A stretch of DNA of 64,000 bases, taken from positions 3,383,548 through 3,447,547 of the forward strand of contig JAVGVS010000023.1 in the NCBI GenBank assembly GCA_032718565.1, in the 5' to 3' direction. The position numbers and the translations under genes are program-made. Shown piece by piece: positions 1-9,928 of this stretch (position 1 is its first letter; each line of letters begins with the position of its first letter). Origin of the DNA: Distichodus sexfasciatus. Its lineage: Eukaryota; Chordata; Actinopteri; Characiformes; Distichodontidae. The notes beneath the pieces were generated by a model. The model had not been told where the DNA came from. It worked only from the letters and a program-made list of their open reading frames with translations, and ran no database searches.

Positions 1-295
1 TCTCTGTCTCATAACGTCTCTCTCTCTTTTCTCATCTCTCCATCTGTCAACCTGTTGGTTTTTTACTTTGGCTGTCTCTCAATCCATCTCTATTGCACTC
101 ATCCCTCCTTTTCTCTTCTCTCTCTTCCCTCTCCTACTGTCTGTCTCTTTCACTCTCATTCACTTTCTCTCACTCTTATTGTCTTGTCTGTCTGTCTCTC
201 TCTCTCTCTCTCTCACCTTCTCTCTGTCTCTGTCAGTCTGTCTCTCTCTGACATCTCTGTCTATATTTCTCTCTGTATATCTGTTGTGTCATACA

Positions 296-346
<51 letters not shown>

Positions 347-660
347 TCCCTTTCCATTTCTCTTCCTCTGTTTTTCAACTCCAACACTCCTTTTCTCTTC
401 TTCTTTGGCTTCTCTCGTTGTCTCTGTCCATCTAACGCTCTCTCGCTATCTCTCTCTCTCTCGTCACACTGTCAGTACCTTGATTCGTCTTCTGTCAGTC
501 TGTTGCTCTCTCATCTCCACACTTCCTTTTCTATACTTCTTAATCTTTCGCTTTGTCTATCTTATTCTCTCTTCCTGTCTCTTTGTCTCATTACAACTTA
601 CTCTGTCTCTCTCTGTCAATCTGTTGATCTTTTGTCTGTGTCTACATGCCCATCTCTCCC
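1..660. repeat. Polypyrimidine low-complexity tract
   Basis: The plus strand is almost entirely C and T, with scattered TCTG and TGTC interruptions. The cleanest core is (CT)23 at 298-343. The overlapping open frames here give only Ser/Leu/Phe-rich strings and are a by-product of composition. It continues into the tetranucleotide repeat that follows. Confidence 0.95.
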
Positions 661-664
661 CCCC

Positions 665-726
<62 letters not shown>
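665..726. repeat. (ATCT)15 tetranucleotide microsatellite
   Basis: Fifteen uninterrupted ATCT units follow a short C run. A perfect array of this length is likely to be length-polymorphic. A similar array (14 units) occurs at 48845. Confidence 0.97.
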
Positions 727-1125
727 TCATTTTCCGCTGTGAGTGTCTCATGTTGCCAAGACTATGACACAGTAACCAAACCCACCCAGTTGATGCTAAT
801 TACGTGTTCTTAATTCGTTATGGTAATAACCCAGACCCCACGCTTTAATTAAATAACTCGGTAACAATGATTAAACTAAAACAGAAATAACAACAAGCCG
901 GTGACCGCTGTTGTAGTTTTGTAATGTTGCAACATTCTGTACTACAGACCCCGAATTCTGAAGTCAACAAATCTCTCGAGGAGATTTTGATCCGGCGCAT
1001 TAATTACGAAGACGCTGCTGTTTTGTTTTGCGTTTTTACAGAGCAGGGGGGGCGCTTTGCATACGGAGCAGGAATCCGTTTTGATACATCGCCGCGTGTG
1101 CAGCGTGGTGGCCGATTTCTCCAAC
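727..1125. other. Unique sequence, moderately CpG-rich towards the right
   Basis: From about 970 to 1115 there are many CpG steps (for example TCCGGCGCATTAATTACG), unlike the AT-rich flanks, and a TAATTA homeodomain-type core sits inside. No open frame resembles a known protein. Confidence 0.4.
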
Positions 1126-1440
1126 AAGCTTCTGTCAGGAGCATCTATCTTCTTTTGCCCTCACTCTCTCTCTCTCTCTCTCTCTCTTTGTTCTGTAACT
1201 CCCCTCAGCCATTCCTCCATTTGCCTCCCACTTCTCTTCCCCAGCCTTAATTACAGTTTGACTACAGGAATTATTACACTTACCCCCCTCCTCCTCCTCC
1301 TCCTCTTCCCTCCCTCCCTCACTCATTCCTTTCCCCTCTTCTTTTTTTTTTCTTGTCTCCTCTCCTGCCGGTCCTTCCCACCTCGCTTCGCACTCCCCCA
1401 TCCATTACCAAAAAGTATGCAATATTGTAAACGATAATGC
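1126..1440. repeat. Pyrimidine-rich tract with (CT)12 and (CTC)n
   Basis: (CT)12 lies at 1164-1187, a CTC trinucleotide run at about 1287-1305, and TCCC repeats at 1308-1320. No gene is apparent. Confidence 0.85.
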
Positions 1441-1887
1441 CAAAAGATAACAGGCTTCCCTCCCGTCTTCACGTCCAAATCTGCGCTCTCATCTGTTCCG
1501 GACGCAGCCCCCATAATCTGTCATTCCCAGACGCTACCTTCTGCCTCTATCCCTCCTCCCTCCTTCACTCTATCGCTGGAAGACTGTCAGCGGAAGACAT
1601 GTTTATTCTTCCCATCTCTTCCCCCACCCCCCCTTTCATTCACGCTCCCGTCTTTGAAGCCACGGCTCTCCTCTCGCTTCGTCTTCCTTTTCTCTCACCG
1701 AAGGTGCTTTCCGTGTTTGCACTTCCATTGAAGTCGAAGCTGATCGCCACCGTCGGCAAACTCGCTTCTAACGCGCGAGGCTCCGATAGAATTCTGGTTT
1801 GAGATAACGGCCCAATTCGGACTCAGACTTAGATCGGGAAGCCGAAACGACGGGTTGACACGGCCGATCTGTGGGTACAGTTTGTTC
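1441..1887. other. Unique sequence, no recognisable gene
   Basis: A C/T-leaning unique segment that becomes CpG-richer between 1640 and 1870. Short open frames exist on both strands but none has recognisable domains. Confidence 0.4.
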
Positions 1888-2040
1888 AAGGCTGGGCGAT
1901 ATGACTTCAACTCAAATATCACGATAAATGAACAGTTTTAGTCCTTATTGTTCACTGACAAAGTTTGCACTATAAATATCGCGATGTATTACAGCTGGGA
2001 TTTTTATCTATTGAAAGAGGGCATATATTAGTATTTTCAA
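1888..2040 (+). mobile_element. Family A inverted-repeat element, left end only
   Basis: It begins AAGGCTGGGCGATATGACTT, matching the terminus of the complete family A element at 4272-4607 (TAGGGCTGGGCGATATGGCT), and continues with ATATCACGATAA and ATATCGCGATG motifs typical of this teleost non-autonomous hAT-like group. No matching right terminus was found nearby, so it is truncated or decayed. Confidence 0.65.
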
Positions 2041-2123
2041 AAATAATAAAAATTATTGACGTGTCAAAATTACATTGATTACAGGTTCTGAATGTCAACT
2101 TTGGATTCCTCTTTGATTATTTG

Positions 2124-2140
2124 CCCCCCCCCCCCCCCCC
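2124..2140. repeat. Poly(C)17 homopolymer
   Basis: An uninterrupted run of 17 C on the plus strand. Confidence 0.95.
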
Positions 2141-2675
2141 ATCTGTTCCGTTAAATTACTGGTTTACACTGCTTCTCATATATCATTTCCACCGGAATTG
2201 CCTTTAGAATGTTGAATTGACTTTTATTTGTTTTATATCTTTTTTAGGATCTCAGAGGCTTGTGATTGAACATAGTGTTTTAAGGGGCCAGTGAATAACA
2301 CACACATTGGGAAAGTATTAACCAAATTAGCTGACACGAGCAAGATTAAGTCAGTAAGAGGTTTTGTTTAATTGCTTGCGTCAGCGTGCGGAGGAGCAGA
2401 AAGGATGAAAATGACAGACAAACAGAGCCAAAAACCAAATGCAGACACCTCCACAAAAGGCGACGAATGCAATTACATGTTATGTATCACATTTCTGGGG
2501 TTTACTGTAAAAAAGAACTGTGCTTAAAATATTTGGAGGAATAAATGTATTTGACAGGTTTTCAACAAGCTCAATCTGCATGAACATATGCACTGTTCCC
2601 CTTAAAAATACTGTCATTATGTTATAATTAAAAAAAATGAATTAATTAAAATCTAAATAATCATGGTCCTGATTT
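2141..2675. other. AT-rich unique sequence
   Basis: I see no gene, RNA or recognisable repeat. Composition is AT-rich throughout. Confidence 0.4.
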
Positions 2676-2830
2676 TTTAGGCTATCACTAATGACTAATT
2701 TTCCTCTGATTAATCTGCTGTGTTATCAATTAGTCGATCTAGTGCATCAAAGTGATTTATTATCATGCTATATATCTGAGCACTTTATTTCTATTGATTA
2801 TTTCAGTTTGGCAGCAACGAGTACGTCATA
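2676..2830 (+). mobile_element. Family B hAT-like element, left part
   Basis: The segment reads TTAGGCTATCACTAATGACT, then GATTAATCTG, and later GGCAGCAACGAGTAC. The same order is seen at 5174-5273 (CTGGCACTAATGACT, GATTAATCTG, GGAAACAACGAGTAC). It is the left end of a non-autonomous DNA transposon family with four fuller relatives in this window. Confidence 0.65.
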
Positions 2831-2965
2831 CGTTTTTGCCCTGCATTAAGAGAAATACACATTTTTTTTCCTTTATTATTATATTAATCATATTATTCAT
2901 ATTATATCATATTATATATATCATATTATATATTATTATATATACAATAATGGATGAAATAAAAT
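2831..2965. repeat. AT-rich TATTA/ATATTA simple sequence
   Basis: Degenerate ATATTATAT-type repeats fill 2875-2950. The short open frame over it is Ile/Tyr-rich and not gene-like. Confidence 0.75.
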
Positions 2966-3199
2966 AATTAGTTCATAATAATGAGATTGTGTCTCAACAG
3001 TCCCAACTTCTGGCACGGTAAATCAGTGTATCCCACTTTTAAAACATCTTTAATAGAAGCTTTAGGTGACAGATAAATCACTTATTTATTTATGTGTATA
3101 TTTTAGGGTGTTTTTTTCTGTTAAATTTTGTTTTAAAACTTAGAAAAGCATGTTGAAGTTAAGTCTGGTGTTGACATACATGATTGACCCCAGTCTTTT
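2966..3199. other. AT-rich unique sequence
   Basis: No recognisable element between the simple repeat and the transposon end that follows. Confidence 0.35.
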
Positions 3200-3302
3200 C
3201 CGTACAGAGAGACTTGCAGCTTTTTCATGGGTCGATACCCAAAGCCCGGGTACCTGTATCGAATACTGAAACTGAAAACGTTGCATCGGTTCATCCCTAC
3301 TT
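3200..3302 (-). mobile_element. DNA transposon terminus (TAGGGATGAACCGAT type)
   Basis: The right border GCATCGGTTCATCCCTAC is the reverse complement of a GTAGGGATGAACCGATGC terminus. Behind it lie CGATACC and TATCGAATACT motifs typical of this teleost hAT-like terminal-repeat group. The opposite end could not be located. Confidence 0.55.
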
Positions 3303-3892
3303 CAAACAGCCCACTTCTGAACTTAGGCAGCAGCAGACACCGCAAATTGGCCTGCTTAGTGGAACCATTAATGCGTAATTGTTTTTAATTTAGGTGAGAG
3401 TGCATCTGATTTTGCTCTGGAGTGCGGCTCGGTCACGGACTGCATGTTCCCGATTTTGTCAAGTGGCAGAGAGGGAGTTTAGCTTTCAGTGGTAAATGGG
3501 GATGCTTGTGTAGCGACCAAGCCACGAACTAGCTGACTGAGTTCAAGCGCTTTCGTATTGCCTTGGCACACGTCTCAGCGATGCGGTGAATCATTTATTT
3601 ACCTCCATATGCAGGCTGGATATGAAATATCACAAATGTTTGTGCAAATAGATTCCGTTTGGATGTCTCTGCGTGTGGTTGAGTGTTTTTTTTTTTTTTA
3701 CCACTTTCCGACTGCTGAGGAGACCAAATGTTTCCACTGTGTCACATTATTGAGACCAACAAAAGGCCATATGTTATGTTGCAAGACCTTTTTAAAAGAA
3801 ACAAGACTAAAAATAGTTCTTCTTTTGGTTATAAGTGTTGTGATTAATGTTAGAATCGGGAGAAGGTTTAGGAACTTGCCGTGTATAGATAG
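3303..3892. other. Unique sequence with a short poly(T)
   Basis: There is a T run at about 3687-3698. Otherwise no recognisable feature. Open frames are short and unconvincing. Confidence 0.4.
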
Positions 3893-4165
3893 TAGGGTTG
3901 TAATGATACATTGATTCAATGATCAACAAGCTCATAAATGATACAAAATGAAAACATTGATCAGATATCACACATTAAAGCACTTGATATTGAACAGGTC
4001 TGTTTTAATCAAAAGAGAAAATTGTTTTATATTATATATTTGATTGAGTTCAGGAAAATGTCCAATGATATTTTACTTGCTTTTGTGATTTGGTATGAAT
4101 AAAAGTAATACCGTTAAACCAGCATACGATATTGTCTCATATTGATCGCTGGTGTGGTTTTACAC
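3893..4165 (+). mobile_element. Family C DNA transposon copy, left part
   Basis: It begins TAGGGTTGTAATGATACATT, continues with a GAGTTCAGGAAAA...TGTCCAATGATATTTT block, and ends with CAGCATACGATATTGTCTCA then GATCGCTGG. The same blocks in the same order occur at 18981-19476 and inverted at 39222-39525. The right end is lost into the adjoining TA microsatellite. Confidence 0.75.
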
Positions 4166-4192
4166 GCAATATACATGTATATACACAATTCT

Positions 4193-4270
<78 letters not shown>

Positions 4271-4271
4271 T
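4193..4271. repeat. (TA)n microsatellite, about 39 units
   Basis: TA dinucleotides with two CA interruptions. The family A element at 4272-4607 sits directly in this array, and TA repeats resume at 4608-4628. Confidence 0.95.
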
Positions 4272-4607
4272 TAGGGCTGGGCGATATGGCTGAAAACTGT
4301 ATCACGATATCAGTGTTTCATATCAGTCGATATCGATAATTATTGATATTTTTTATGACCCATTTAAAATAAGGACCAGGAGAAAAATATATTACATTCT
4401 CTCAATTTGTTGTTGTGTTTAGTAATTTGTTGGTGTGGTTTGCACTTCAGGGCCACCGTAGTTAGTGTAACCAAACTAGCTTCGCAACCTCTGTTTTCTT
4501 CCGACGAAGAATAAAAAATATCGAACGTTTTATTGACACATTTTTTATTGATATCGATCATGTGTCTATCGCGATACATATCGTTATCGTTTTATCGCCC
4601 AGCCCTA
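4272..4607. mobile_element. Family A: complete 336-bp hAT-like MITE
   Basis: The left end TAGGGCTGGGCGATA and the right end TATCGCCCAGCCCTA are perfect 15-bp inverted repeats. The interior carries more ATATCGATA-type inverted motifs, and no coding capacity is visible. Eight bases on each side read ATATATAT, consistent with an 8-bp hAT target duplication, but the TA repeat on both sides makes this untestable by eye. Relatives occur at 1888, 23549 and 36593. Confidence 0.88.
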
Positions 4608-4624
4608 ATATATATATATATATA

Positions 4625-4826
4625 TATATGTACTGTATAAGCCAGTATCTCTTTGTGAGATTTGTTTCCTCTTTCTGTTTACCACAGAGGGAGTTTTTCC
4701 TTTCCTTTGTGGTCCCACGCTTTCTTGTTAACGTCTTGGAGCTGGTTATATGTAAAGATCTTTTTTTTTGGACAATGTCTGTTGTAGAGAGGGCTATACA
4801 GATAAATTGAATTGAACTGAATTCAG
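4625..4826 (+). mobile_element. Non-LTR retrotransposon 3' tail fragment
   Basis: GAGGGAGTTTTTCCTT, then GGACAATGTCTGTTGTAGAG, then GGGCTATACAGATAAATTG, then a GAATTGAACTGAATT tail, is the order seen in a very common teleost LINE-type 3' end. A reverse-oriented relative lies at 34180-34275. No reverse-transcriptase frame is present. Confidence 0.7.
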
Positions 4827-5173
4827 TCTCTAAGGAGGAACCACACTTGTGAACAGAGAGCACAAAGAGTTCGCATTGTCTGGGCTGAGCTGGTGAAGTA
4901 ATACAGGCGAAACCTGAAGTGAAACCAATAATGATTTTTTAAAGGGAAGGAATCAGAACCCTGTCTTGAGAGAATTGCTGTTTAGGTAACTGGACAAAAA
5001 TATACTGCCATTTAGATTCCCTCACCAATGAATGTTCTTCACGAAAGCTCATTTGCGTTATGCTTTCCTCAGTCTGTGCACTGTCAAACTTAAAAATCCA
5101 AAGACTTAATAGAATATCTTTAAGCATATCATTAATCATAATCATGTTCAAATAAATTGGGATATTGGTTTAA
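4827..5173. other. AT-rich unique sequence
   Basis: Nothing recognisable is seen in this stretch between two mobile elements. Confidence 0.4.
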
Positions 5174-6018
5174 AGCCCTGGCACTAATGACTATTTTTAC
5201 TGATTAATCTGTGGACTGTCTGTATCAACTGATCGTAATATTTCCCTTCACTTTATTTTGGAAACAACGAGTACAAATTATACAGTGATAAATTATTGAT
5301 ATTGTGATAATTTTTTTTTGTCCTTTAGGTTAGAAATATCAACGTCAAAGTAAACTTTATTGTCATCTCTACTACATACATATAGATAAAGAGACAAGAC
5401 GACGCGGCTCCAGTTTTTACAGTTAGAACAAATAACTGACATAGAGTAAGCAAATATATATACTGTATATTATCAGTCAAGGTAGAAGAAGCCCAGATTC
5501 CAGCCTATACATTTTCTCAAACTTATTTAATACAAATTTTATACAGCAGAGAGGTGACTTATGGTTATAACAATGTACATTTAGCAGAAATAAGGGAATA
5601 TGATGTTAAAATGATGTATGGTCATTTAGAGTAGTTTTGCCTTGCTGGTGCGCCATCATACAGAATACTTCCTGTGTGATTTCATTTCAGGAACTTGGGT
5701 ATAACGCTGCTACTTCTGTGGTTGAAACTTTACACACTGAACAAAACACCTTTCTCTTTTCTAGTACTCCCACTTGTGAAGCCCTAGGTCTTAAAGCCTT
5801 TACTCTGAACCAATTTCATTTTTTTCAATTTTTCTTGACCAAAAAACCAGTAGACATCTTTTAAACAGCAGTTATGAAGAAATTAAACAAATAATATATG
5901 TCACAAATATTTTAGAAATTAAAATTTAGCTGTCAAAGACGTAAATAAACAATTAATAGATTCTGAATCTTGACACTGATCCATTTTTCAGCATCGACTG
6001 TTCGTGACAACCCTACTG
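5174..6018 (+). mobile_element. Family B hAT-like non-autonomous element (about 845 bp)
   Basis: The left border GCCCTGGCACTAATGACT is a diverged GGGCTGTCACTAATGACT, and the right border TTCGTGACAACCCTAC is its approximate inverted repeat. Internal landmarks GCCCAGATTCCAGCCTA, GAACAAAACACCTTTCTC and TAGTACTCCCAC recur in the same order at 8656-9545, 24545-25200 and 37640-38280. A retrotransposon tail is inserted at about 5338-5470. Confidence 0.72.
5338..5470 (-). mobile_element. Retrotransposon 3' end nested in family B element
   Basis: CGTCAAAGTAAACTTTATTG followed by TCATCTCTACTACATA and GACAAGACGACGCGGCTCC is a common teleost interspersed sequence. Read on the minus strand it ends with an AATAAAG.TTACTTTGAC tail, which suggests a retroelement 3' end. 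It interrupts the family B element. Shorter or diverged relatives lie at 20125 and 47377. Confidence 0.6.
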
Positions 6019-6039
6019 ATTTATCACAAGCCATTTCAG

Positions 6040-6720
6040 CCCAGCCCTATAAGTGAGCTCTACGTGAGCTATTTCGCGACCCCGGGACCTCACGCAGATA
6101 TAAAAAGATTGCAAGTGTGCGTTGCTACTTTAGCTGACAGTTCCCTTATTGCAGCGTAGCTGGCCTTTACCTCGGCGGCTCGCTGCCGCTCCCGCTGAGC
6201 GCTCTGACAGGCTTGATGCTGGCGCATCAATCTCCCGCTGCCCGGAATGACAGGCTTTCGCCTCGCACGCCATCTTATCTCTTCCTTATCTCTCCTCCCG
6301 TTTCTCTCTCTCTCTCTCCCTCTCTCTCTCTATATATCTCTCTCGCGCTCCCCTTTTCCGAGAAGGAGACAGATAAAACGTCAGAGAACGCTTTCCCCGT
6401 CCCTTAACGTTTATTGAGCCTTCACTCGAGAACGTGCCCAAGAGCTTTCGGAATAGCGCTTGACCCCCGTCTGTTTTTGCTTAAAGCAGGAGCCGAGTTT
6501 GCGTCGCCGGTTCGAGGGAAACCGCCGAACGTTTTTTTTTTTCCACGCAACCACGAGCAAAAGCTGCTCCTATACTGCTACTCACGATTTTATACACCCG
6601 AGTATGAATCATATTGTAAGAACAGTTAAGGGCGACGAACGAGGCGGTTCGGATGTGATAAATTCGTCGCGAAGAAAGCAACGAGGTAAAACATTTTTGT
6701 GGCCTGATTCGCTTGCCGTG
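6040..6720. other. CpG-rich unique block with embedded CT repeat
   Basis: CpG density rises sharply at 6060-6270 and again at 6420-6700, with CGGCGGCTCGCTGCCGCTCC and GCGACGAACGAGGCGG motifs, inside an AT-rich neighbourhood. A (CT)n microsatellite lies at 6301-6345. Open frames on both strands have no recognisable domain. Possibly a CpG-island-like regulatory region. Confidence 0.45.
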
Positions 6721-8100
6721 ACTGATAGACGAAGATACGTTTTGGTTTTATGCAAGAACGTGCTCAAAGAATTGCATATAGCAAAGATTTAGGTTTCGCT
6801 TCACAGCGTTTGTTACTCAGATTTCCTCAAATCCTCATTCATGATGTCAGTCAACAACCTATATATGGAAAATTCCCCCCAACATTTCCAATTTTATGCA
6901 TGGAAACTTTGGAATCATCCTTTTTCTTCTTAATTGAGTCTTGTTAAGCGGGCATACAAGTCTCATTATGATCCACACAATGTTTGGCACCTTACTTTTG
7001 CTCTAGTTTGGAAATTCACACTCATGTCTTTATTAAGCAACAAAGTTTCATTTCCATTTAGCTCCAGAAAAAAAGGTGCTTTCATCGCAAGATTTATTGC
7101 CAATTATTCATTTTCTAACAGTGTCTTTAATCACAGTCAGGAGCTTAGAAACCTTTTCTACAGACTGGAATAACTAAGATTCAAAATGATCATAAACAGA
7201 CGTTGGAAAAGTGTTGGAAAGTTGCCTAGTATCAGTGAGGTAGAAACAAATAAAATGCAACACTATTTTTGGTTAAAGAGACAAATCTAGGCCATGCCGT
7301 GATTCCTGGCAAAATCAAAAATGTAATTTATTTTAATTTATGTTAATGAATGTTCTTTTAGCATGATTATTTATTATTAGTTATGAATAATTATTGCTTG
7401 TAGGAAGTCAGAACCTTGAATTTTGTTGCTTTCAGCATCGTTTTCTTGTCCTAATGTATTTCTCGACAATATTTCAAACATTTATAACACTTGGATTTGC
7501 TTTCTCAGTGAAGAATATTCTTTAAACAAACTACTGTCTGACCAAAATTCTACTAATATCTCAGGGGCAAAATCACTGTTTATGATTAGCCACATTGGAA
7601 TGACCTTGTAATAGGAAATTGAAGTTGACAAAGTACAAACTTTGCCTCCTTGTTTAAGTTTCTGACCAAAAATATCAAGTTGCATGAGAACAGTTACCTG
7701 CAAATGACCTTTTCCTTGTAGCGGAACATTTGCTTGCGAGGCCTTTGCCACCATTACGAGTGTTTTCAATGTCTTAAAAATGTGTGTTGGTGTGCGTGTG
7801 AGGAGGTTCAGAGGTCAAGAGGGAGATTAGCTTGAAAACATCCAGTTGAGAGGAAGAGAACTGTAGATGTCAGAGACAGCAATTGGACCGTCCCTTCCTT
7901 CAAGCTGTGTGTGAGTGTATGTGTGTGTGTGTTTTAGATGGCCAAGCTCGATATGCTTTCCCATGAGACCCCATAACATTTAGTTTGAACTGCGGTTGGG
8001 GCTAATCGTATTTGTAGTGGTGATGTCATCGCTGGTTGCCCACCCAGCTTTTTCTAATTTTAACACACATGCTTACAATCCGCTGCTGGTAGAGTTTCCC
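6721..8100. other. Unique AT-rich sequence with a short TG run
   Basis: The only simple sequence is a TGTGTG run at about 7918-7932. No exon-like or RNA-gene-like structure is recognised. Confidence 0.4.
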
Positions 8101-8569
8101 CCCAGCTACCAGCACAAATGAACCAGATTTGTTGGCTTTTATTCCCTTCCTCCTGCGTGCACACACACACAAAGATTCTCTCATTACTTCTCAAAAGTAC
8201 ACTGGAAGTCAGGTTTCAAGGGTTCATGTTCAGTATTCTTTTTGTTCCTTTGTTTAAAAAACACACGTTTTTCAGGAATTCTGGAACAATCTCGTTAAAG
8301 AAGTTTTTCTCTCCCCGAGGCGGTTTGGAATTGGCTTTTGTTAAACGCTGCATTTCAGGACTTTGCAAAATGTGTCCTCCTCTCAACTCGGTCATGTCCC
8401 GTTTCAAGGAGCTGCAAGCTCACTTTGCTGATATTCAAGCTAAGCTGAGAGAAATTTATTAGTAATGCTGAAGCCAACATGGGTTGGGATCTTATGTTTT
8501 AAGTAGTATATGGTAATAGTTTTATATGGCAATAGTTTACACAGTATATAGCATATGGTATTTTTTATC
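8101..8569 (+). other. Unique sequence with one unconfirmed exon-like frame
   Basis: A plus-strand open frame ends at 8462. Its last 34 or so codons follow a plausible splice acceptor (TGCATTTCAG, ending near 8359) and read as a helical, Lys/Glu/Gln-containing tail ending in TAG. I recognise no family, and no partner exon is visible, so this may be chance. Confidence 0.15.
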
Positions 8570-8655
8570 CCTCACGGGCCCAATGGTGATTCTTGGGTTT
8601 TGAACCTCCAAACTTCTGATCATCTAGACCACTCCACCACCACTGCCCCCATTTT
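8570..8655 (-). mobile_element. tRNA-derived SINE head fragment
   Basis: Read on the minus strand, GGGGGCAGTGGTGGTGGAGT, GATCAGAAGTTTGGAGG and GTTCAAAACCC give a tRNA-like head with A- and B-box-like segments. The B box (GGTTCAAAACC) is close to consensus. The rest of the SINE is not clear. Confidence 0.55.
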
Positions 8656-9545
8656 TTTGGAGGTCTATTCAGTTGTTTTATAAATTAGTCAATTAATCTA
8701 AATGATTATTTTTCTGGCCACCACGGCGGCGCAGTGGTTAGCGCTGCTGCCTCACAGCGAGAAGGACCTGGGTTTGATCCCCGGGTCGGCCGTGGGGCCC
8801 TTCTGTGTGAAGTTTGCATTCTCCCCTTCCTGTGTTAGTGTGGCGATTCTAAATTGACCCCATAAGGTGTGAATGAGAGTGTGATTGTGTGAGTGTGTGT
8901 GCCCAGCAGTGTGTTGGCGCCTTCCCAGGGTTGGTCCCCGCCTTGCGCCTGCAGTTCCTGGGATAAGCTCCGGTCCACCTTCCTGGTTGGGTTTAAGCCG
9001 TTCGGATAACCAGTGAATGAATGATTACTTTTCCGACACAGAGATCATTGGACCTCATTCACCAACTAATATTATTAATTATTATTAATACTAATAACCA
9101 AATATTACAGCTCTAGTTGATACAGTGTGCATTTTTGAGACTGTATCTAGGTAGAAAAATCCCAGATTCTAGCCTAAACATTGTCTCAAACACTAGTGTT
9201 TAAAGGAAATGCAAAGTAGTAGGCAGATGACTTTAATAATCTGTGTTTTTAGCAACTACAAGGACAAATTATTATTAAAAATCTTAAAAATCCCCAATCC
9301 CTAACGGCAATTTAGGGTAAATTGTCTTGTATTGTGTGGTCAGTAAATCTTTGCCCAGTGAACAAATCACCTTTCTGAATATTTTTACTACTCCCATACT
9401 GTAAGTCTGTGAAAGCTTTAGCAACTGAGACGGACTGTTAGCAAGTGAGTCAGACTCTGCAGCAGCTGCCATGATCTTTTAAAAAAATCTCATGTTGACT
9501 GGAACTAAGCAATGAGTCAAAGATGGCACTCATCATTTACATGGC
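8656..9545 (+). mobile_element. Family B element, split by a SINE
   Basis: The left part (GTCAATTAATCTAAATGATT) and the right part from about 9034 hold the family B landmarks: CCCAGATTCTAGCCTA, ACATTGTCTCAAAC, GTGAACAAATCACCTTTCTG, TACTACTCCCA. A complete tRNA-like SINE at 8715-9019 divides them. No intact coding frame is present. Confidence 0.68.
8715..9019 (+). mobile_element. SINE type 1 (tRNA-like head, LINE-like tail)
   Basis: The head GCGCAGTGGTTAGCGCTG and the B box GGGTTTGATCCCC look tRNA-derived. The body has TTCTGTGTGAAGTTTGCATT, GGCGATTCTAAATTGACC and CCTGGGATAAGCTCCGG, and the tail is GAATGAATGA. Flanking copies AATGATTATTTTTC (8701-8714) and AATGATTACTTTTC (9020-9033) form a 14-bp target duplication with one mismatch, although part overlaps the tail. 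It is inserted in a family B element. Confidence 0.88.
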
Positions 9546-9592
9546 ATTTATGTTGGGATACTCTGGAAATAACTAATAACTGTTATTTCAAC

Positions 9593-9920
9593 CAAGGAGA
9601 CCATTCGGATTAGGAAGGTAAGATACATTTTATTGAGAAAAAACAGGTTGTCGTTTTAGTGTGTATGTGACAGTTTGGAGGGAGCCCGTCGCTTGGTCGT
9701 TGGTTCCCTCGTCTTTGAAGCCGGCAGATCTGGCTGGGAAACCAGGCAGGAAGGCGAAGGAGCCTGCCCCGTACCAAGGCGGGAAGCCGGAGGTGGTGGA
9801 GGGGAGGAGGCGGGCGAAACCGGAACGGCTGTAATGGCAAAGAAGAAGGCCAGTGTTACTGCTTATATACAGACTAGGAGTTATGCGATTGGGCGCGCCG
9901 CTGCTCATTAGGTCTCCTTG
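9593..9920. mobile_element. GC-rich 328-bp element with 10-bp inverted repeats
   Basis: CAAGGAGACC at 9593 and GGTCTCCTTG at 9911-9920 are perfect inverted repeats. The flanks TTTCAAC (left) and TTTGAAC (right) match in six of seven bases, suggesting a target duplication. The interior is far more GC-rich than its surroundings. On the minus strand it carries a TATATAAG box (9862-9869) and, about 235 bp downstream, an AATAAA signal (9629-9634), like a small transcription unit or LTR. A 92-codon minus-strand frame inside has no recognised domain. Confidence 0.6.
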
Positions 9921-9928
9921 TTTGAACT

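Noticed and set aside
68..742. Plus-strand open frame of 224 codons
   Set aside because: Encoded by CT and ATCT microsatellites; the end is a Tyr/Leu/Ser/Ile repeat. Not a gene.
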